From: Xanthobacteraceae bacterium
GTDB taxonomy: Bacteria > Pseudomonadota > Alphaproteobacteria > Rhizobiales > Xanthobacteraceae
DNA length: 64,000 bases
Assembly (NCBI GenBank): GCA_023954195.1
Contig: JAMLIK010000001.1
Span: forward strand, 1,054,001 to 1,118,000
Direction of reading: 5' to 3'
The notes under the pieces were generated by a model, which was given only the letters and a program-made list of their open reading frames with translations, searched no databases and was not told the DNA's origin. The position numbers were made by a program, and so were the translations under genes. Below, in pieces: positions 34,758-42,109 of this stretch; position 1 is the first letter of the stretch; each line of letters starts with the position of its first letter.

Positions 34758-34961
34758 TCAGCCCGTGGTGGCCGGATTGTCCGGCGTGACACCGGGCGCG
34801 CTGACATGCACCTCGTGCCCCGCGCGGATCGCCAGCGACGCCGCCGCGACGGCGGCCTCGAACGCGGCTTCCTTGGTGGTGTAGTCGCCCTCCACCTCGC
34901 CGTCGTGGAGAACGCTCCATTTGCCGGCGACCGGCGTGATCGCATAACTGGCGAGACCCAT
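34758..34961 (-). CDS. Small DUF2188-like protein
   Basis: This 67-residue protein (start MGLASYAITPVAG) has the compact pattern of the DUF2188 type: an aromatic and Gly-rich beta segment (GKWSVLHDGEVEGDYTT), then an Ala-rich helix (KEAAFEAAVAAASLAIRAGH) and a short beta strand EVHVSAPG. Family assignment is from memory of this layout. The function is unknown. GAAGG precedes the start. It is the last of several small leftward genes in a region that looks stress related; a hairpin lies just upstream. Confidence 0.7.
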   Translation of the reverse strand: MGLASYAITPVAGKWSVLHDGEVEGDYTTKEAAFEAAVAAASLAIRAGHEVHVSAPGVTPDNPATTG

Positions 34962-34991
34962 TTGACCTTCGTCCTTCTTGCTGGCGATCGC

Positions 34992-35034
34992 CTGGAGCCA
35001 ATTCCGTTCCGATGGAACGGGAACGGGGCTCCAG
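34992..35034. repeat. Nested hairpin between two small genes
   Basis: Outer arms CTGGAGCC (34992-34999) and GGCTCCAG (35027-35034) enclose a perfect inner hairpin CCGTTCC-GAT-GGAACGG (35004-35020). There is no U-run. It could be a processing site, an attenuator or a protein-binding site in the DUF2188-like gene leader. Confidence 0.6.
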
Positions 35035-35056
35035 ATGCGTCGAAAGCGGAAAACCT

Positions 35057-35239
35057 CTAAGTGGTGTGTCCGGGGTCGATATTTTTCGGCGTGTTCTTTT
35101 CCTGCTGCGGCACCATGCGGGCCGGGTCGGGCTGGCCGAGAACGCCGCGCGGGCCGAATTTTTCCCGCTGGATATCCTCTTCGCTCAATCGCGGTGTGGT
35201 ATCGCCCAGTTGTCCACTTCCCCTGTGACTTGCGGCCAT
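35057..35239 (-). CDS. Small conserved-looking hypothetical protein
   Basis: This 60-residue hydrophilic protein starts MAASHRGSGQLGD and carries the acidic/basic stretch LSEEDIQREKFGPRGVLGQP. I do not recognise a family. The gene is supported by a strong ribosome site, GAGGAG 9 bases before the ATG, and by its place 14 bases after the SDR gene stop on the same strand, as in an operon. It is likely soluble and partly disordered. No function can be given. Confidence 0.65.
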   Translation of the reverse strand: MAASHRGSGQLGDTTPRLSEEDIQREKFGPRGVLGQPDPARMVPQQEKNTPKNIDPGHTT

Positions 35240-35253
35240 CGCGTTCGACTCCT

Positions 35254-36114
35254 CTATAGAAATGGGCGGCCGCCGGTCACGGCGACCGTCGCGCCCGAGA
35301 CGTAGCTCGAAAGCGGATCGGCGAGCATGACATACGCCGTTGCAAGCTCCGCTGGCTGCCCGGCGCGCTTCATCGGCGTATTCTTGCCGAAAGTCCGCAC
35401 CGCGTCAGGTGGCATCGTCGAAGGGATCAGCGGGGTCCAGATCGGTCCCGGCGCCACCGCATTGACCCGAATGCCTTTCGCCGCCAGCAGTTGCGCCAGC
35501 CCGGCGGTGAAATTATGGATCGCGCCTTTCGTCGTGGCATAGGGAAGCAGCGTCGGATTGGGATCATCGGAATTGATCGAGGCGGTGTTGATGATAGAGG
35601 CGCCGGGCTTCATATGCGGCACGGCGGCTCTGGTCAGATAGAACATCGCATGGATATTGACCCCGAAGGTCAGGTCCCATTCCTCGTCGGTGATATCCTG
35701 AAGATCGGTGAACGACGCCTGATGCGCGGCGTTGTTGACCAGAATGTCGATGCCGCCCAGTTCGGACACGGCCCGGTCGATAATCGCGCGGCAGTGCGCC
35801 GCCTGCCGGACGTCACCGCGAACCAGCACGGCTTTCCGTTTTGCCGCTTGAACCAGCCTCGCGGTTTCCCGCGCATCGTCATCCTCGCTGAGATAGGCGA
35901 TCAGAACGTCGGCCCCTTCCCTGGCATAAGCCAGCGCGACGGCTCGCCCGATTCCGCTGTCGCCGCCGGTGATGACGGCGCGCTTGTCAGCGAGCCGGCC
36001 CGAACCCTTGTAGCTGTTCTCTCCGTGATCGGGCACGGGATCCATACTCGCGGTGCGTCCCGGCATCGCCTGTTGCTGGGGCGGATAAGGCGGGCGCGGA
36101 TAACCGGCTTCCAT
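35254..36114 (-). CDS. SDR family oxidoreductase (YhdF/YdaD, general-stress type)
   Basis: This 286-residue SDR has an extended N-terminus (PRPPYPPQQQAMPGRTASMD) typical of the stress-related SDR group. The cofactor motif AVITGGDSGIGRAVALAYAR is near residue 46. NNAAHQASF is near 126, the catalytic Ser in IINTASINSDDP near 176, and the YATTKGAIHNF Tyr/Lys pair near 190. I chose ATG 36114, which has GGAGAG upstream, over GTG 36141. Proteins of this group are often general-stress proteins of unclear substrate. It follows the DUF1236 gene by 66 bases and precedes a 60-residue protein gene, so a three-gene leftward unit is likely. Confidence 0.9.
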   Translation of the reverse strand: MEAGYPRPPYPPQQQAMPGRTASMDPVPDHGENSYKGSGRLADKRAVITGGDSGIGRAVALAYAREGADVLIAYLSEDDDARETARLVQAAKRKAVLVRGDVRQAAHCRAIIDRAVSELGGIDILVNNAAHQASFTDLQDITDEEWDLTFGVNIHAMFYLTRAAVPHMKPGASIINTASINSDDPNPTLLPYATTKGAIHNFTAGLAQLLAAKGIRVNAVAPGPIWTPLIPSTMPPDAVRTFGKNTPMKRAGQPAELATAYVMLADPLSSYVSGATVAVTGGRPFL

Positions 36115-36180
36115 CGCTTCTCTCCAGTTCCTCAAGACCACATCCGTCAGCGCCGCTCGCTCCTCCGCCCGACCCGACCC

Positions 36181-36885
36181 TCACGCCGGCAGGACAGCCA
36201 CGATTTCCATCGTGCGCGGATTGACCACGATGATATCCCCGCGCACGAGGAAGAATTCGTATCCGCGCCAATCGGGATAGATCGTCACGATTTCAGTCGG
36301 TAGCGGATGGAAATGCACCGTCCTCGGGACATGGGTGCCGACCGATACGTTGAAGTTGATGTTGGTCTCGGGCTGGACCCGCTGGTCGCGAATCACGGTC
36401 GTGATTTTGGTTCGTTGCTCTGTCGAAAGCTTGGCTCCCGCGCCGGCCTGTCCCGTCGTGGTATGGGAGCGGGATTCCGCGCCTTGCGTATCCCGACCCG
36501 TTTCGTTGCCGCGACGCTCGGCATTGTTGATATGGTCGTTCTTCTTCTGCCGCTCGGAGTCGGAGCTTTTCATCCGATCGCCTTTCGACTCGTGACCGGA
36601 AGACTGCTGACTTTTCGAACCGCCCGGATGTGCCTCCTGCGCGTTCTGCCGCATCCCTCTTTCGCTTTCGCCGGGCCGGGTCGGAGTTTGGCCCGGAGCG
36701 GACGGCTGGCTCTGGCTCCTGTTCATCGGCGACGACGCGCCGGAACCGGATTGAGGCGGCGTCGACGGCGAATGCTGAGCCGCCCCGCCGTGCGTGTCTT
36801 GTGCTCCCGTGCCCTGCCCGAAGGCAGCATTTGACCCTGCGAGCAGCGTCAATATCGCGACCGATGTCATGAACCGTGCTGGCAT
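36181..36885 (-). CDS. Secreted DUF1236-domain protein
   Basis: This 234-residue exported protein has a signal peptide of about 23 residues (MPARFMTSVAILTLLAG, then SNAAFGQ). A long, low-complexity hydrophilic region rich in Ser/Gln/Gly/Lys (about 25-150) follows. The C-terminal DUF1236 domain contains VSVGTHVPRTVHFHPLPTEI, then IYPDWRGYEFFLVRGDIIVV near the end. It is probably periplasmic; its role is unknown, and I know such proteins mainly from rhizobia and relatives. AGGAG lies 7 bases before the ATG. An EcfG-like promoter lies 37-61 bases upstream, which would place it in the general stress response. Confidence 0.88.
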   Translation of the reverse strand: MPARFMTSVAILTLLAGSNAAFGQGTGAQDTHGGAAQHSPSTPPQSGSGASSPMNRSQSQPSAPGQTPTRPGESERGMRQNAQEAHPGGSKSQQSSGHESKGDRMKSSDSERQKKNDHINNAERRGNETGRDTQGAESRSHTTTGQAGAGAKLSTEQRTKITTVIRDQRVQPETNINFNVSVGTHVPRTVHFHPLPTEIVTIYPDWRGYEFFLVRGDIIVVNPRTMEIVAVLPA

Positions 36886-36921
36886 ACAGATCTCCTAGCC
36901 GTTAGCCGCCCCGCATCGGAC

Positions 36922-36946
36922 AACAAGCAAGCCATGCCGACGTTCC
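36922..36946 (-). promoter_or_regulatory. EcfG-like general-stress promoter candidate (DUF1236 gene)
   Basis: Reading leftward, GGAAC (36946-36942), 16 bases, then TGTT (36925-36922). The EcfG consensus in alphaproteobacteria is GGAAC-N16/17-CGTT, so this differs at one base. It lies 37 bases upstream of the start codon. Confidence 0.45.
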
Positions 36947-36981
36947 CCCGCCATTTTTAAGGCGACGGAGCGCGTCATGCT

Positions 36982-37006
36982 GGAACTCTTGCCGCCAGCG
37001 TGAGTT
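36982..37006 (+). promoter_or_regulatory. EcfG-like general-stress promoter candidate (DUF6496 gene)
   Basis: GGAAC (36982-36986), 16 bases, then AGTT (37003-37006), one mismatch to the EcfG consensus GGAAC-N16/17-CGTT. It lies 32 bases upstream of the start at 37039 and faces the similar candidate at 36922-36946. Confidence 0.45.
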
Positions 37007-37038
37007 GCAGATGGCGTTGAAATCGTTCCGAGGACCTC

Positions 37039-37335
37039 ATGGCCAAGAAAGCCACGAAAGCGAAGAAAGCCACCAAGCGCCGCTATTCCAAAAGCGCCGG
37101 GAACGACGTGAAAAAGGAGATGGAGCGCTACAAAAAAGGCACCGCCAAAAGCGGCCCCGGCGGCAAGGGCGGCAAGGTGAAAAGCCGAAAGCAAGCTATT
37201 GCGATCGGCCTGTCGAAGGCGCGAAAGAAGGGCAAGAAAGTCCCCAAGAAGACCGCCGCCAAAAAGACCTCCAAAAAGAAAACCACCAAAAAGAAGGCCG
37301 CCAAGAAAAAGGCTTCCAAGTCATCGCGATCATGA
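37039..37335 (+). CDS. DUF6496-type Lys-rich basic protein
   Basis: This 98-residue, extremely basic protein has an N-terminal region YSKSAGNDVKKEMERYKKGT followed by SRKQAIAIGLSKARKKGKK, the pattern I know as DUF6496. A pure Lys/Ala/Thr tail like histone H1 follows. It likely binds DNA or RNA nonspecifically; proteins of this type are often grouped with stress or nucleoid functions, but this is inference. GAGG precedes the ATG at 37039 with CTC between. The iron permease-like gene begins eight bases after its stop. Confidence 0.82.
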   Translation: MAKKATKAKKATKRRYSKSAGNDVKKEMERYKKGTAKSGPGGKGGKVKSRKQAIAIGLSKARKKGKKVPKKTAAKKTSKKKTTKKKAAKKKASKSSRS

Positions 37336-37342
37336 CGCTGAC

Positions 37343-37801
37343 ATGAGCAACGAAGCACACAATTCCGACGACAAGAGCACGACGGCCCGTGCATTCGCGA
37401 AAATTGCGAACTGGACATCGCAAGCGGCCGGCAGGGCATCGACATTTATTCTGGCGGCATCGATCGTGATCGGTTGGGCGATATCGGGACCCATCTTCCG
37501 CTATTCCGATACGTGGCAGCTCGTAATCAACACCGGCACCACCATCGTGACGTTTCTGATGGTGTTCCTGATACAGAGTTCGCAAAACCGGGATAGCGCG
37601 GCCATTCAGGTCAAGCTGGACGAACTCATCCGGGTCAGCGCCGCGCACAATACGTTCGTGGGGATCGAACACCTCACGGAGGAGGAGCTGGAGGATATCC
37701 GCGCCCGGTGCGAAATGCGCGCGAAGGCCGACAGGATCGGCGAGCGATCCGTCGAATGCGCCTCCAACAGGGCGCGGCTCGCCGGCGAGGAAGCGGTGTA
37801 G
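37343..37801 (+). CDS. Low-affinity iron permease family protein
   Basis: This 152-residue protein of the low-affinity iron permease family (PF04120) has two membrane helices (FILAASIVIGWAISGPIF, then WQLVINTGTTIVTFLMVFLI) and the characteristic VFLIQSSQNRDSAAIQVKLD near residue 80. A helical C-terminal tail follows (LTEEELEDIRARCEMRAK). I start it at ATG 37343, where the family pattern begins; the longer frame is the shadow of the basic gene before it. Iron transport has been proposed for the family, but in bacteria the role is unproven. It appears co-transcribed with the DUF6496 gene. Confidence 0.88.
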   Translation: MSNEAHNSDDKSTTARAFAKIANWTSQAAGRASTFILAASIVIGWAISGPIFRYSDTWQLVINTGTTIVTFLMVFLIQSSQNRDSAAIQVKLDELIRVSAAHNTFVGIEHLTEEELEDIRARCEMRAKADRIGERSVECASNRARLAGEEAV

Positions 37802-37848
37802 GTTGTACGCACGCAACAATGTTCGAGCTGTCGAGCCAAAGTCTGATG

Positions 37849-37893
37849 CAACCGCGTTGGATCCGGCTTGTCGTTTATCTTTTTGTTTGAGCG
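37849..37893. repeat. Inverted, partial copy of repeat family C
   Basis: CAACCGCGTTGGATCCGGCT, then GTCGTTTATCTTTTTGTTTG and AGC match, with a few changes, the reverse complement of the right half of the element at 40030-40131. It lies in the gap between the iron permease-like gene and the convergent PPC-domain gene. Confidence 0.65.
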
Positions 37894-37943
37894 GCTCGCG
37901 CCGACGCGCTTGTTCTGAAACGGCGAATCTGATCGCGCGGCGC

Positions 37944-38384
37944 TCAGGATGTCCGAATGAGGGCAAGCCCGGATTCCGGATCGAATCGCTTTTGCAGATG
38001 CGCCGGGCTCTCGTTGAGCAGAATTTCCAGCGTCGGCCGCACATGGGCCACGCCCAGGTGTCCGGCCAGCGCGGTGCAGTCACGCCGGCCGACGACGGCG
38101 TGGATATGCACCGAGGGCTCGCCGGATGGCGATATCGCGACGTCGCCGATCAGCGACGCGACCTCCACCTGCTCGTGAATGGCGGTCTTGCGATACTTTT
38201 TCGAGTCCCATTCGAAATACAGCAACTCCAGGTCGCGGAAGGCGCCGATCGCGGTGAACTGCGCCGCCCGGAGGCTCTCCGCCGCGATGAAGGTCTTCAT
38301 GCTCGCCTGCACCTCATCGCCGGTTTCGAGAATGACGGCGAACGTCCGCTGTCCGTTGCCGCCATTCAGGAGCTTATGCTGCAT
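37944..38384 (-). CDS. PPC/DUF296 domain protein
   Basis: This 146-residue single-domain protein has the PPC (plants and prokaryotes conserved, DUF296) fold. Typical features are FAVILETGDEVQASMKTF near residue 14, then AAQFTAIGAFRDLELLYFEW, and the metal-binding His motif PSVHIHAVVGRRD near 94. Family members in plants are AT-hook DNA-binding proteins; bacterial ones are trimeric and of unknown role. ATG 38384 has GAGGAG 7 bases upstream; the longer frame toward 38606 has no similarity. It stands convergent to the iron permease-like gene. The ligand and function are unknown. Confidence 0.9.
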   Translation of the reverse strand: MQHKLLNGGNGQRTFAVILETGDEVQASMKTFIAAESLRAAQFTAIGAFRDLELLYFEWDSKKYRKTAIHEQVEVASLIGDVAISPSGEPSVHIHAVVGRRDCTALAGHLGVAHVRPTLEILLNESPAHLQKRFDPESGLALIRTS

Positions 38385-38571
38385 GTCGTTTCTCCTCGCC
38401 ATTGCAGGAAATAAGGTTTTCAGGGTCATCGCGTTCCGGCGCCGGCGCGAACATCGGCCGGCGAATCGGCCCGCGGACCGGAACGGAAAAATTCGGATAT
38501 CGCGCTTCGCCGTTTCAATTCCGGCGGTAATTATGTAAAGCTGTGGCGCTCCAGCGAGATGTTGATGGACC

Positions 38572-40029
38572 GTGTCCCATACCCAGCCGGAAGACCCGAA
38601 AAACAATAATGAGGCTTTTCCATTTCGCGGCGGCGAAATGGGGTCGCTTATCCGCGCCTTCGATTGGACCGCGACCGGCCTCGGCCCGACTTCAGGCTGG
38701 CCCGCCCATCTGAAATCCGCCGTCGGGCTGATGCTGCCCGCGCGGGTGCCGATCGTGTTGTTCTGGGGCCAGCAGTTCGTGGCCCTGTATAATGACGCCT
38801 ATGCGCCGACCATCGGGGACAGCCATCCGGCGGCGCTCGGCACCCCGGCACGGGAAAACTGGTCCGGAATTGAACCGCTGCTCAGGCAGGTCCTGGCTAC
38901 CGGCGAAACGGTGTCCGCCAAGGATCGGCCGTTCACCGTCAAACGACACGGCCACCCGGAAACCGGTTACTTCGATATGTCCTGCTCGCCGGTCCATGAC
39001 GCATCCGGCGGCATCGACGGCGTCCTGTGCATCCTTGAGGAAACCACGCAGCGGCTCGCCGCCGAGCAACATCTTGCCGCGATCGTCGAGTCGTCCGATG
39101 ACGCGATCGTCAGCAAAAATCTCGACGGCATCATTTCCAGTTGGAACGTCGGCGCGGAACGGCTGTTCGGCTATACGGCCGATGAAGTCGTTGGCAAATC
39201 CATCACCATCCTGATCCCGGAAGACCGGCAGGACGAGGAGCCCGATATCCTGGCGCGGCTTCGCAAGGGCGAGCGGGTCGAGCACTTCGAGACGATCCGC
39301 AAGCGCAAGGACGGCAGCCTGATCGATATCTCCCTGACCATCTCGCCGGTCCGAAACGATCGTGGCGACATCATCGGCGCCTCGAAGATCGCCCGCGACA
39401 TCACCGGCCGCAGGGCCGCGGAAACCTTGCAACGCACGTTGCTGCGCGAGATGAAGCATCGGCTCAAGAACAATCTGTCGACCGTCCTCGCCATCGCCCG
39501 GCAAAGCTTCCACAGCGATGGCGCCGAAAGCGAGGATCTGCGCAAATTCGAGGCCCGCCTGCTGGCTCTGGCGAAAGGCCACGATCTGCTGACGCGGGAG
39601 AAATGGGACGGCGCGGATCTGAAAGAGATCGTCGCCCATATCGTGACCATGCATGGCCGCCAGCGGTTCGCGATCGATGGGCCGGATCTGCGGCTGTCGC
39701 CGAAATCCGCGCTGGCATTGAATTTGGCGCTGCATGAACTGGCGGTCAACGCCGCGAAATACGGCGCGCTTTCAATTTCCACCGGCAAGGTCAGCATCAA
39801 CTGGCGTATCCAGCACGGCGCTTCTCCCAGGCTCATCTTCTGTTGGCAGGAGCAGGACGGCCCGGAAGTCGCGCCGCCGAGCCGGCGGGGATTCGGTTCG
39901 CAGTTGATCGAACGCCTGCTGGCGCTCGAACTCAAAGGCGAGGTCAAGATCACCTACGCTCCGGCCGGCATCATCTGCGAGATCGTCGCCCCGCTCTCCG
40001 CCGAGTGGGAGGAAGGAACGCAAATCTAG
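38572..40029 (+). CDS. PAS-domain sensor histidine kinase, HWE family
   Basis: This 485-residue cytoplasmic sensor kinase has an N-terminal PAS-like domain (about 30-160, with the TGLGPTSGWPAHLKSAV lead). A second PAS domain with PAC (about 165-290, SSDDAIVSKNLDGIISSWN) and an HWE kinase core follow. The phosphoacceptor His is in REMKHRLKNNLSTVLAIARQ near residue 297. The N box is LNLALHELAVNAAKYGALS near 390, including the Glu typical of HWE/HisKA2, and the G box RRGFGSQLIERLLALEL is near 448. No response regulator adjoins. HWE kinases often feed the PhyR/EcfG stress system in this bacterial group, which would suit the nearby stress genes. The start is GTG 38572, the only start in frame after a TGA; the ribosome site is weak. 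Confidence 0.9.
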   Translation: MSHTQPEDPKNNNEAFPFRGGEMGSLIRAFDWTATGLGPTSGWPAHLKSAVGLMLPARVPIVLFWGQQFVALYNDAYAPTIGDSHPAALGTPARENWSGIEPLLRQVLATGETVSAKDRPFTVKRHGHPETGYFDMSCSPVHDASGGIDGVLCILEETTQRLAAEQHLAAIVESSDDAIVSKNLDGIISSWNVGAERLFGYTADEVVGKSITILIPEDRQDEEPDILARLRKGERVEHFETIRKRKDGSLIDISLTISPVRNDRGDIIGASKIARDITGRRAAETLQRTLLREMKHRLKNNLSTVLAIARQSFHSDGAESEDLRKFEARLLALAKGHDLLTREKWDGADLKEIVAHIVTMHGRQRFAIDGPDLRLSPKSALALNLALHELAVNAAKYGALSISTGKVSINWRIQHGASPRLIFCWQEQDGPEVAPPSRRGFGSQLIERLLALELKGEVKITYAPAGIICEIVAPLSAEWEEGTQI

Positions 40030-40131
40030 CGCATGATCCCGAAAAGCGGACACCGGTTTTCGGAAAAGATCATGCTCAAACAAAAAGATAAGCGACGAGC
40101 ATGATTCAACGCGGTTGAAACGTGCTCTAGC
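40030..40131. repeat. Nested palindromic repeat, family C
   Basis: GCATGATC (40031-40038) pairs with GATCATGC (40068-40075) and encloses CCGAAAA/TTTTCGG (40039-40045 with 40057-40063). The right half, AAACAAAAAGATAAGCGACG and CGCGGTTGAAACGTGCTCTA, recurs inverted at 37849-37893. It begins right at the stop of the kinase gene and may also terminate it. Confidence 0.8.
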
Positions 40132-40191
40132 AGGCGCGCCGCCAAACCTGCCGTTCCGAACCATCGCCGGCGGGTGCGAGACGGTTCGCAC

Positions 40192-40845
40192 CTATCGGGA
40201 GGCTGGCAGACCGGTGATCCGGATCCCGGCACCCGGCACCTTGTAACGTCGATTGATGCCGATCAGCACGGAGGTGAGCGCTTCCGCCGCCGCCGAATTG
40301 GCCAGCACGCCGCCGTCAACGCCACGGCTTCCGATTTCGTCGGCAAGACCGATGACGAGATCGCGTGCGTTCTTGTCGTTTCCGAACACCAGGATGTCGC
40401 AATCGGCGCGGGCGCCGGCATGCAGCTTGCTGGCCCCGACGTTGTGAAAGGCGGATACGACGCGGACACCGTCACCCAACAGGTTTTGCGCGATTTGCGC
40501 GGCCGATCCCTCGGCCGGCAACTGCGCCACCGAGACCTTCGGCGGAACGAGCGGAACGACCGCGTCGACAACAATCTTTCCCTGCACGACATCCTTGATT
40601 TCATGCAAGGTCGCCGCATGACTGGAAAACGGCACCGCGACCACGATCACATCGGCGGCCTGCGCCGCGCCGACATTGTCGTTCCCCTCGGCCTCCGCGC
40701 CAAGCTCGCTCGCGAAGGCGATGGCCTTTGCGGCGGAGCGCGATCCGATCACGACGCGGTAACCGGCGCGGAGCCAGCATTTGGCGAGACCCGAGCCCAG
40801 ATCGCCGGTTCCGCCGAGAATCGCCACGCAGGGTTTTCCGCTCAT
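40192..40845 (-). CDS. npdG: NADPH-dependent F420 reductase (F420:NADP oxidoreductase)
   Basis: This 217-residue Rossmann protein should pass hydride between NADP(H) and the deazaflavin F420. The nucleotide fold AILGGTGDLGSGLAKCWLRA is at residues 8-27, followed by VVIGSRSAAKAIAFA, where Ser-Arg reads the NADP phosphate. ADVIVVAVPF is near residue 64, AFHNVGASKL near 130 and VFGNDKNARDLV near 153, all typical of FNO/NpdG. ATG 40845 is the likely start. It is divergent from a 20-kb gene run that encodes an LLM-class oxidoreductase and the F420 biosynthesis enzymes, which strongly supports the assignment. In that setting it would make F420H2 from NADPH. Confidence 0.88.
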   Translation of the reverse strand: MSGKPCVAILGGTGDLGSGLAKCWLRAGYRVVIGSRSAAKAIAFASELGAEAEGNDNVGAAQAADVIVVAVPFSSHAATLHEIKDVVQGKIVVDAVVPLVPPKVSVAQLPAEGSAAQIAQNLLGDGVRVVSAFHNVGASKLHAGARADCDILVFGNDKNARDLVIGLADEIGSRGVDGGVLANSAAAEALTSVLIGINRRYKVPGAGIRITGLPASR

Positions 40846-41053
40846 TTGCTTCAGCCTTATGTCATCCGAGAATCGTCTCGCGCGCAATTTACGCCGGAGT
40901 TACGCCTGCGCCGCGACGCCCGAGGCAATCGCGAGCGTTATCCTCACTCATCGCCATCGACGATATCTGTCCTCCACTGAACAGAAGGCTATTGCCGCGA
41001 GCGATACGGTTCGGACGATCCTGCATCGGCTCTCTCGGCCTAGGTTTTTGTGC

Positions 41054-42109
41054 ATGAATCCAACCGTCGCACTGCTGCTTGCCCAGGACGGCATCGCCAC
41101 GGGAGCGATCTATGCGCTGCTGGCGATGGCGCTGGTTCTCGTTTTCGCGGTGACCAGGATTCCGTTCATCCCGATCGGGGAGTTCGTCGTCTATACCGCG
41201 CTGACGCTGATCGCGATCCAGGCCAATCAGGTGCCGCGCACCGTCTGGCTGCTCATCATCGTCGGCTGCGTCGCCTTCATCGCCGATGTGGCCGCTTTTA
41301 TTCGCGAACGCGAACGCGCGCCCGGTGGCGGCACGGCGCCGCTGTGGTTTTCAGCGGCGCAGAATCTGCTGCTTCCCGCGGCCATCGCCGCGATCGCGAT
41401 GCTGTTGTCCCAGAAGCCGCGGATCATGCCGCTCGACATGCTGATGGCGGTGCTGATCGTCGTCCCGCTCGCGCCGATGATCTATCGCCTGGCCTATCAG
41501 CCGCTGGTCTCCGCCAATCCGTTGGTTCTGTTCATGGTGTCGATCGCCGTGCATTTCGTGATGATCGGCCTCGGCCTCAATCTGTTCGGCCCGGATGGCG
41601 ATCGCGCCGAACCCTACGCGGACTGGCAGCTTGAATTGGGCGGTCAGATCGTGCGCGGCCAGGTCGTGATGGTGCTTGCGGCCACCGCGGCCCTGACGGT
41701 CATTCTTTACGTCTTCTTCGCGCGGACCGTTCCCGGCAAGGCGTTGCGCGCGGTCGCCGTCAATCGCGTCGGCGCGCAGCTGGTCGGCATCGGCACCGCC
41801 GCGTCGGGGAAGCTGGCGCTGACGCTCGCCGCCCTGATCGCGGCGCTGTGCGGCCTTTTGATCTCGCCCGGCGTGACGCTGAACTACCTTTCGGGGGAAC
41901 TCATCGGCCTCAAGGGATTCGTCGCGGCGGTGCTCGGCGGCTTCGTCAGCTATCCGCTGGCGGTGGTGGGCGCGTTCATCGTGAGCTTGCTGGAATCCTA
42001 CACGTCGTTCTGGGCCAGCGCTTTGAAGGAGGTGATCGTCTTCTCGCTGATCGTTCCGATTTTGCTGCTTAGAACCTTTTTATCGCGTCCCGACATGGGC
42101 GAGCATTGA
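41054..42109 (+). CDS. ABC importer permease, LivH type
   Basis: This membrane permease of 351 residues belongs to the branched-chain amino acid transporter family (BPD_transp_2). It has eight or so hydrophobic helices, the typical GIATGAIYALLAMALVLVFA at the start and the late segment LSGELIGLKGFVAAVLGGFV near residue 285 that contacts the ATPase. A longer frame exists upstream, but ATG 41054 fits the family start. Its TGA overlaps the ATG of the next gene (TGATG), so the permease genes are coupled. It begins the 20-kb rightward run ending in the F420 genes and is therefore likely to import the substrate of that pathway. Confidence 0.92.
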   Translation: MNPTVALLLAQDGIATGAIYALLAMALVLVFAVTRIPFIPIGEFVVYTALTLIAIQANQVPRTVWLLIIVGCVAFIADVAAFIRERERAPGGGTAPLWFSAAQNLLLPAAIAAIAMLLSQKPRIMPLDMLMAVLIVVPLAPMIYRLAYQPLVSANPLVLFMVSIAVHFVMIGLGLNLFGPDGDRAEPYADWQLELGGQIVRGQVVMVLAATAALTVILYVFFARTVPGKALRAVAVNRVGAQLVGIGTAASGKLALTLAALIAALCGLLISPGVTLNYLSGELIGLKGFVAAVLGGFVSYPLAVVGAFIVSLLESYTSFWASALKEVIVFSLIVPILLLRTFLSRPDMGEH

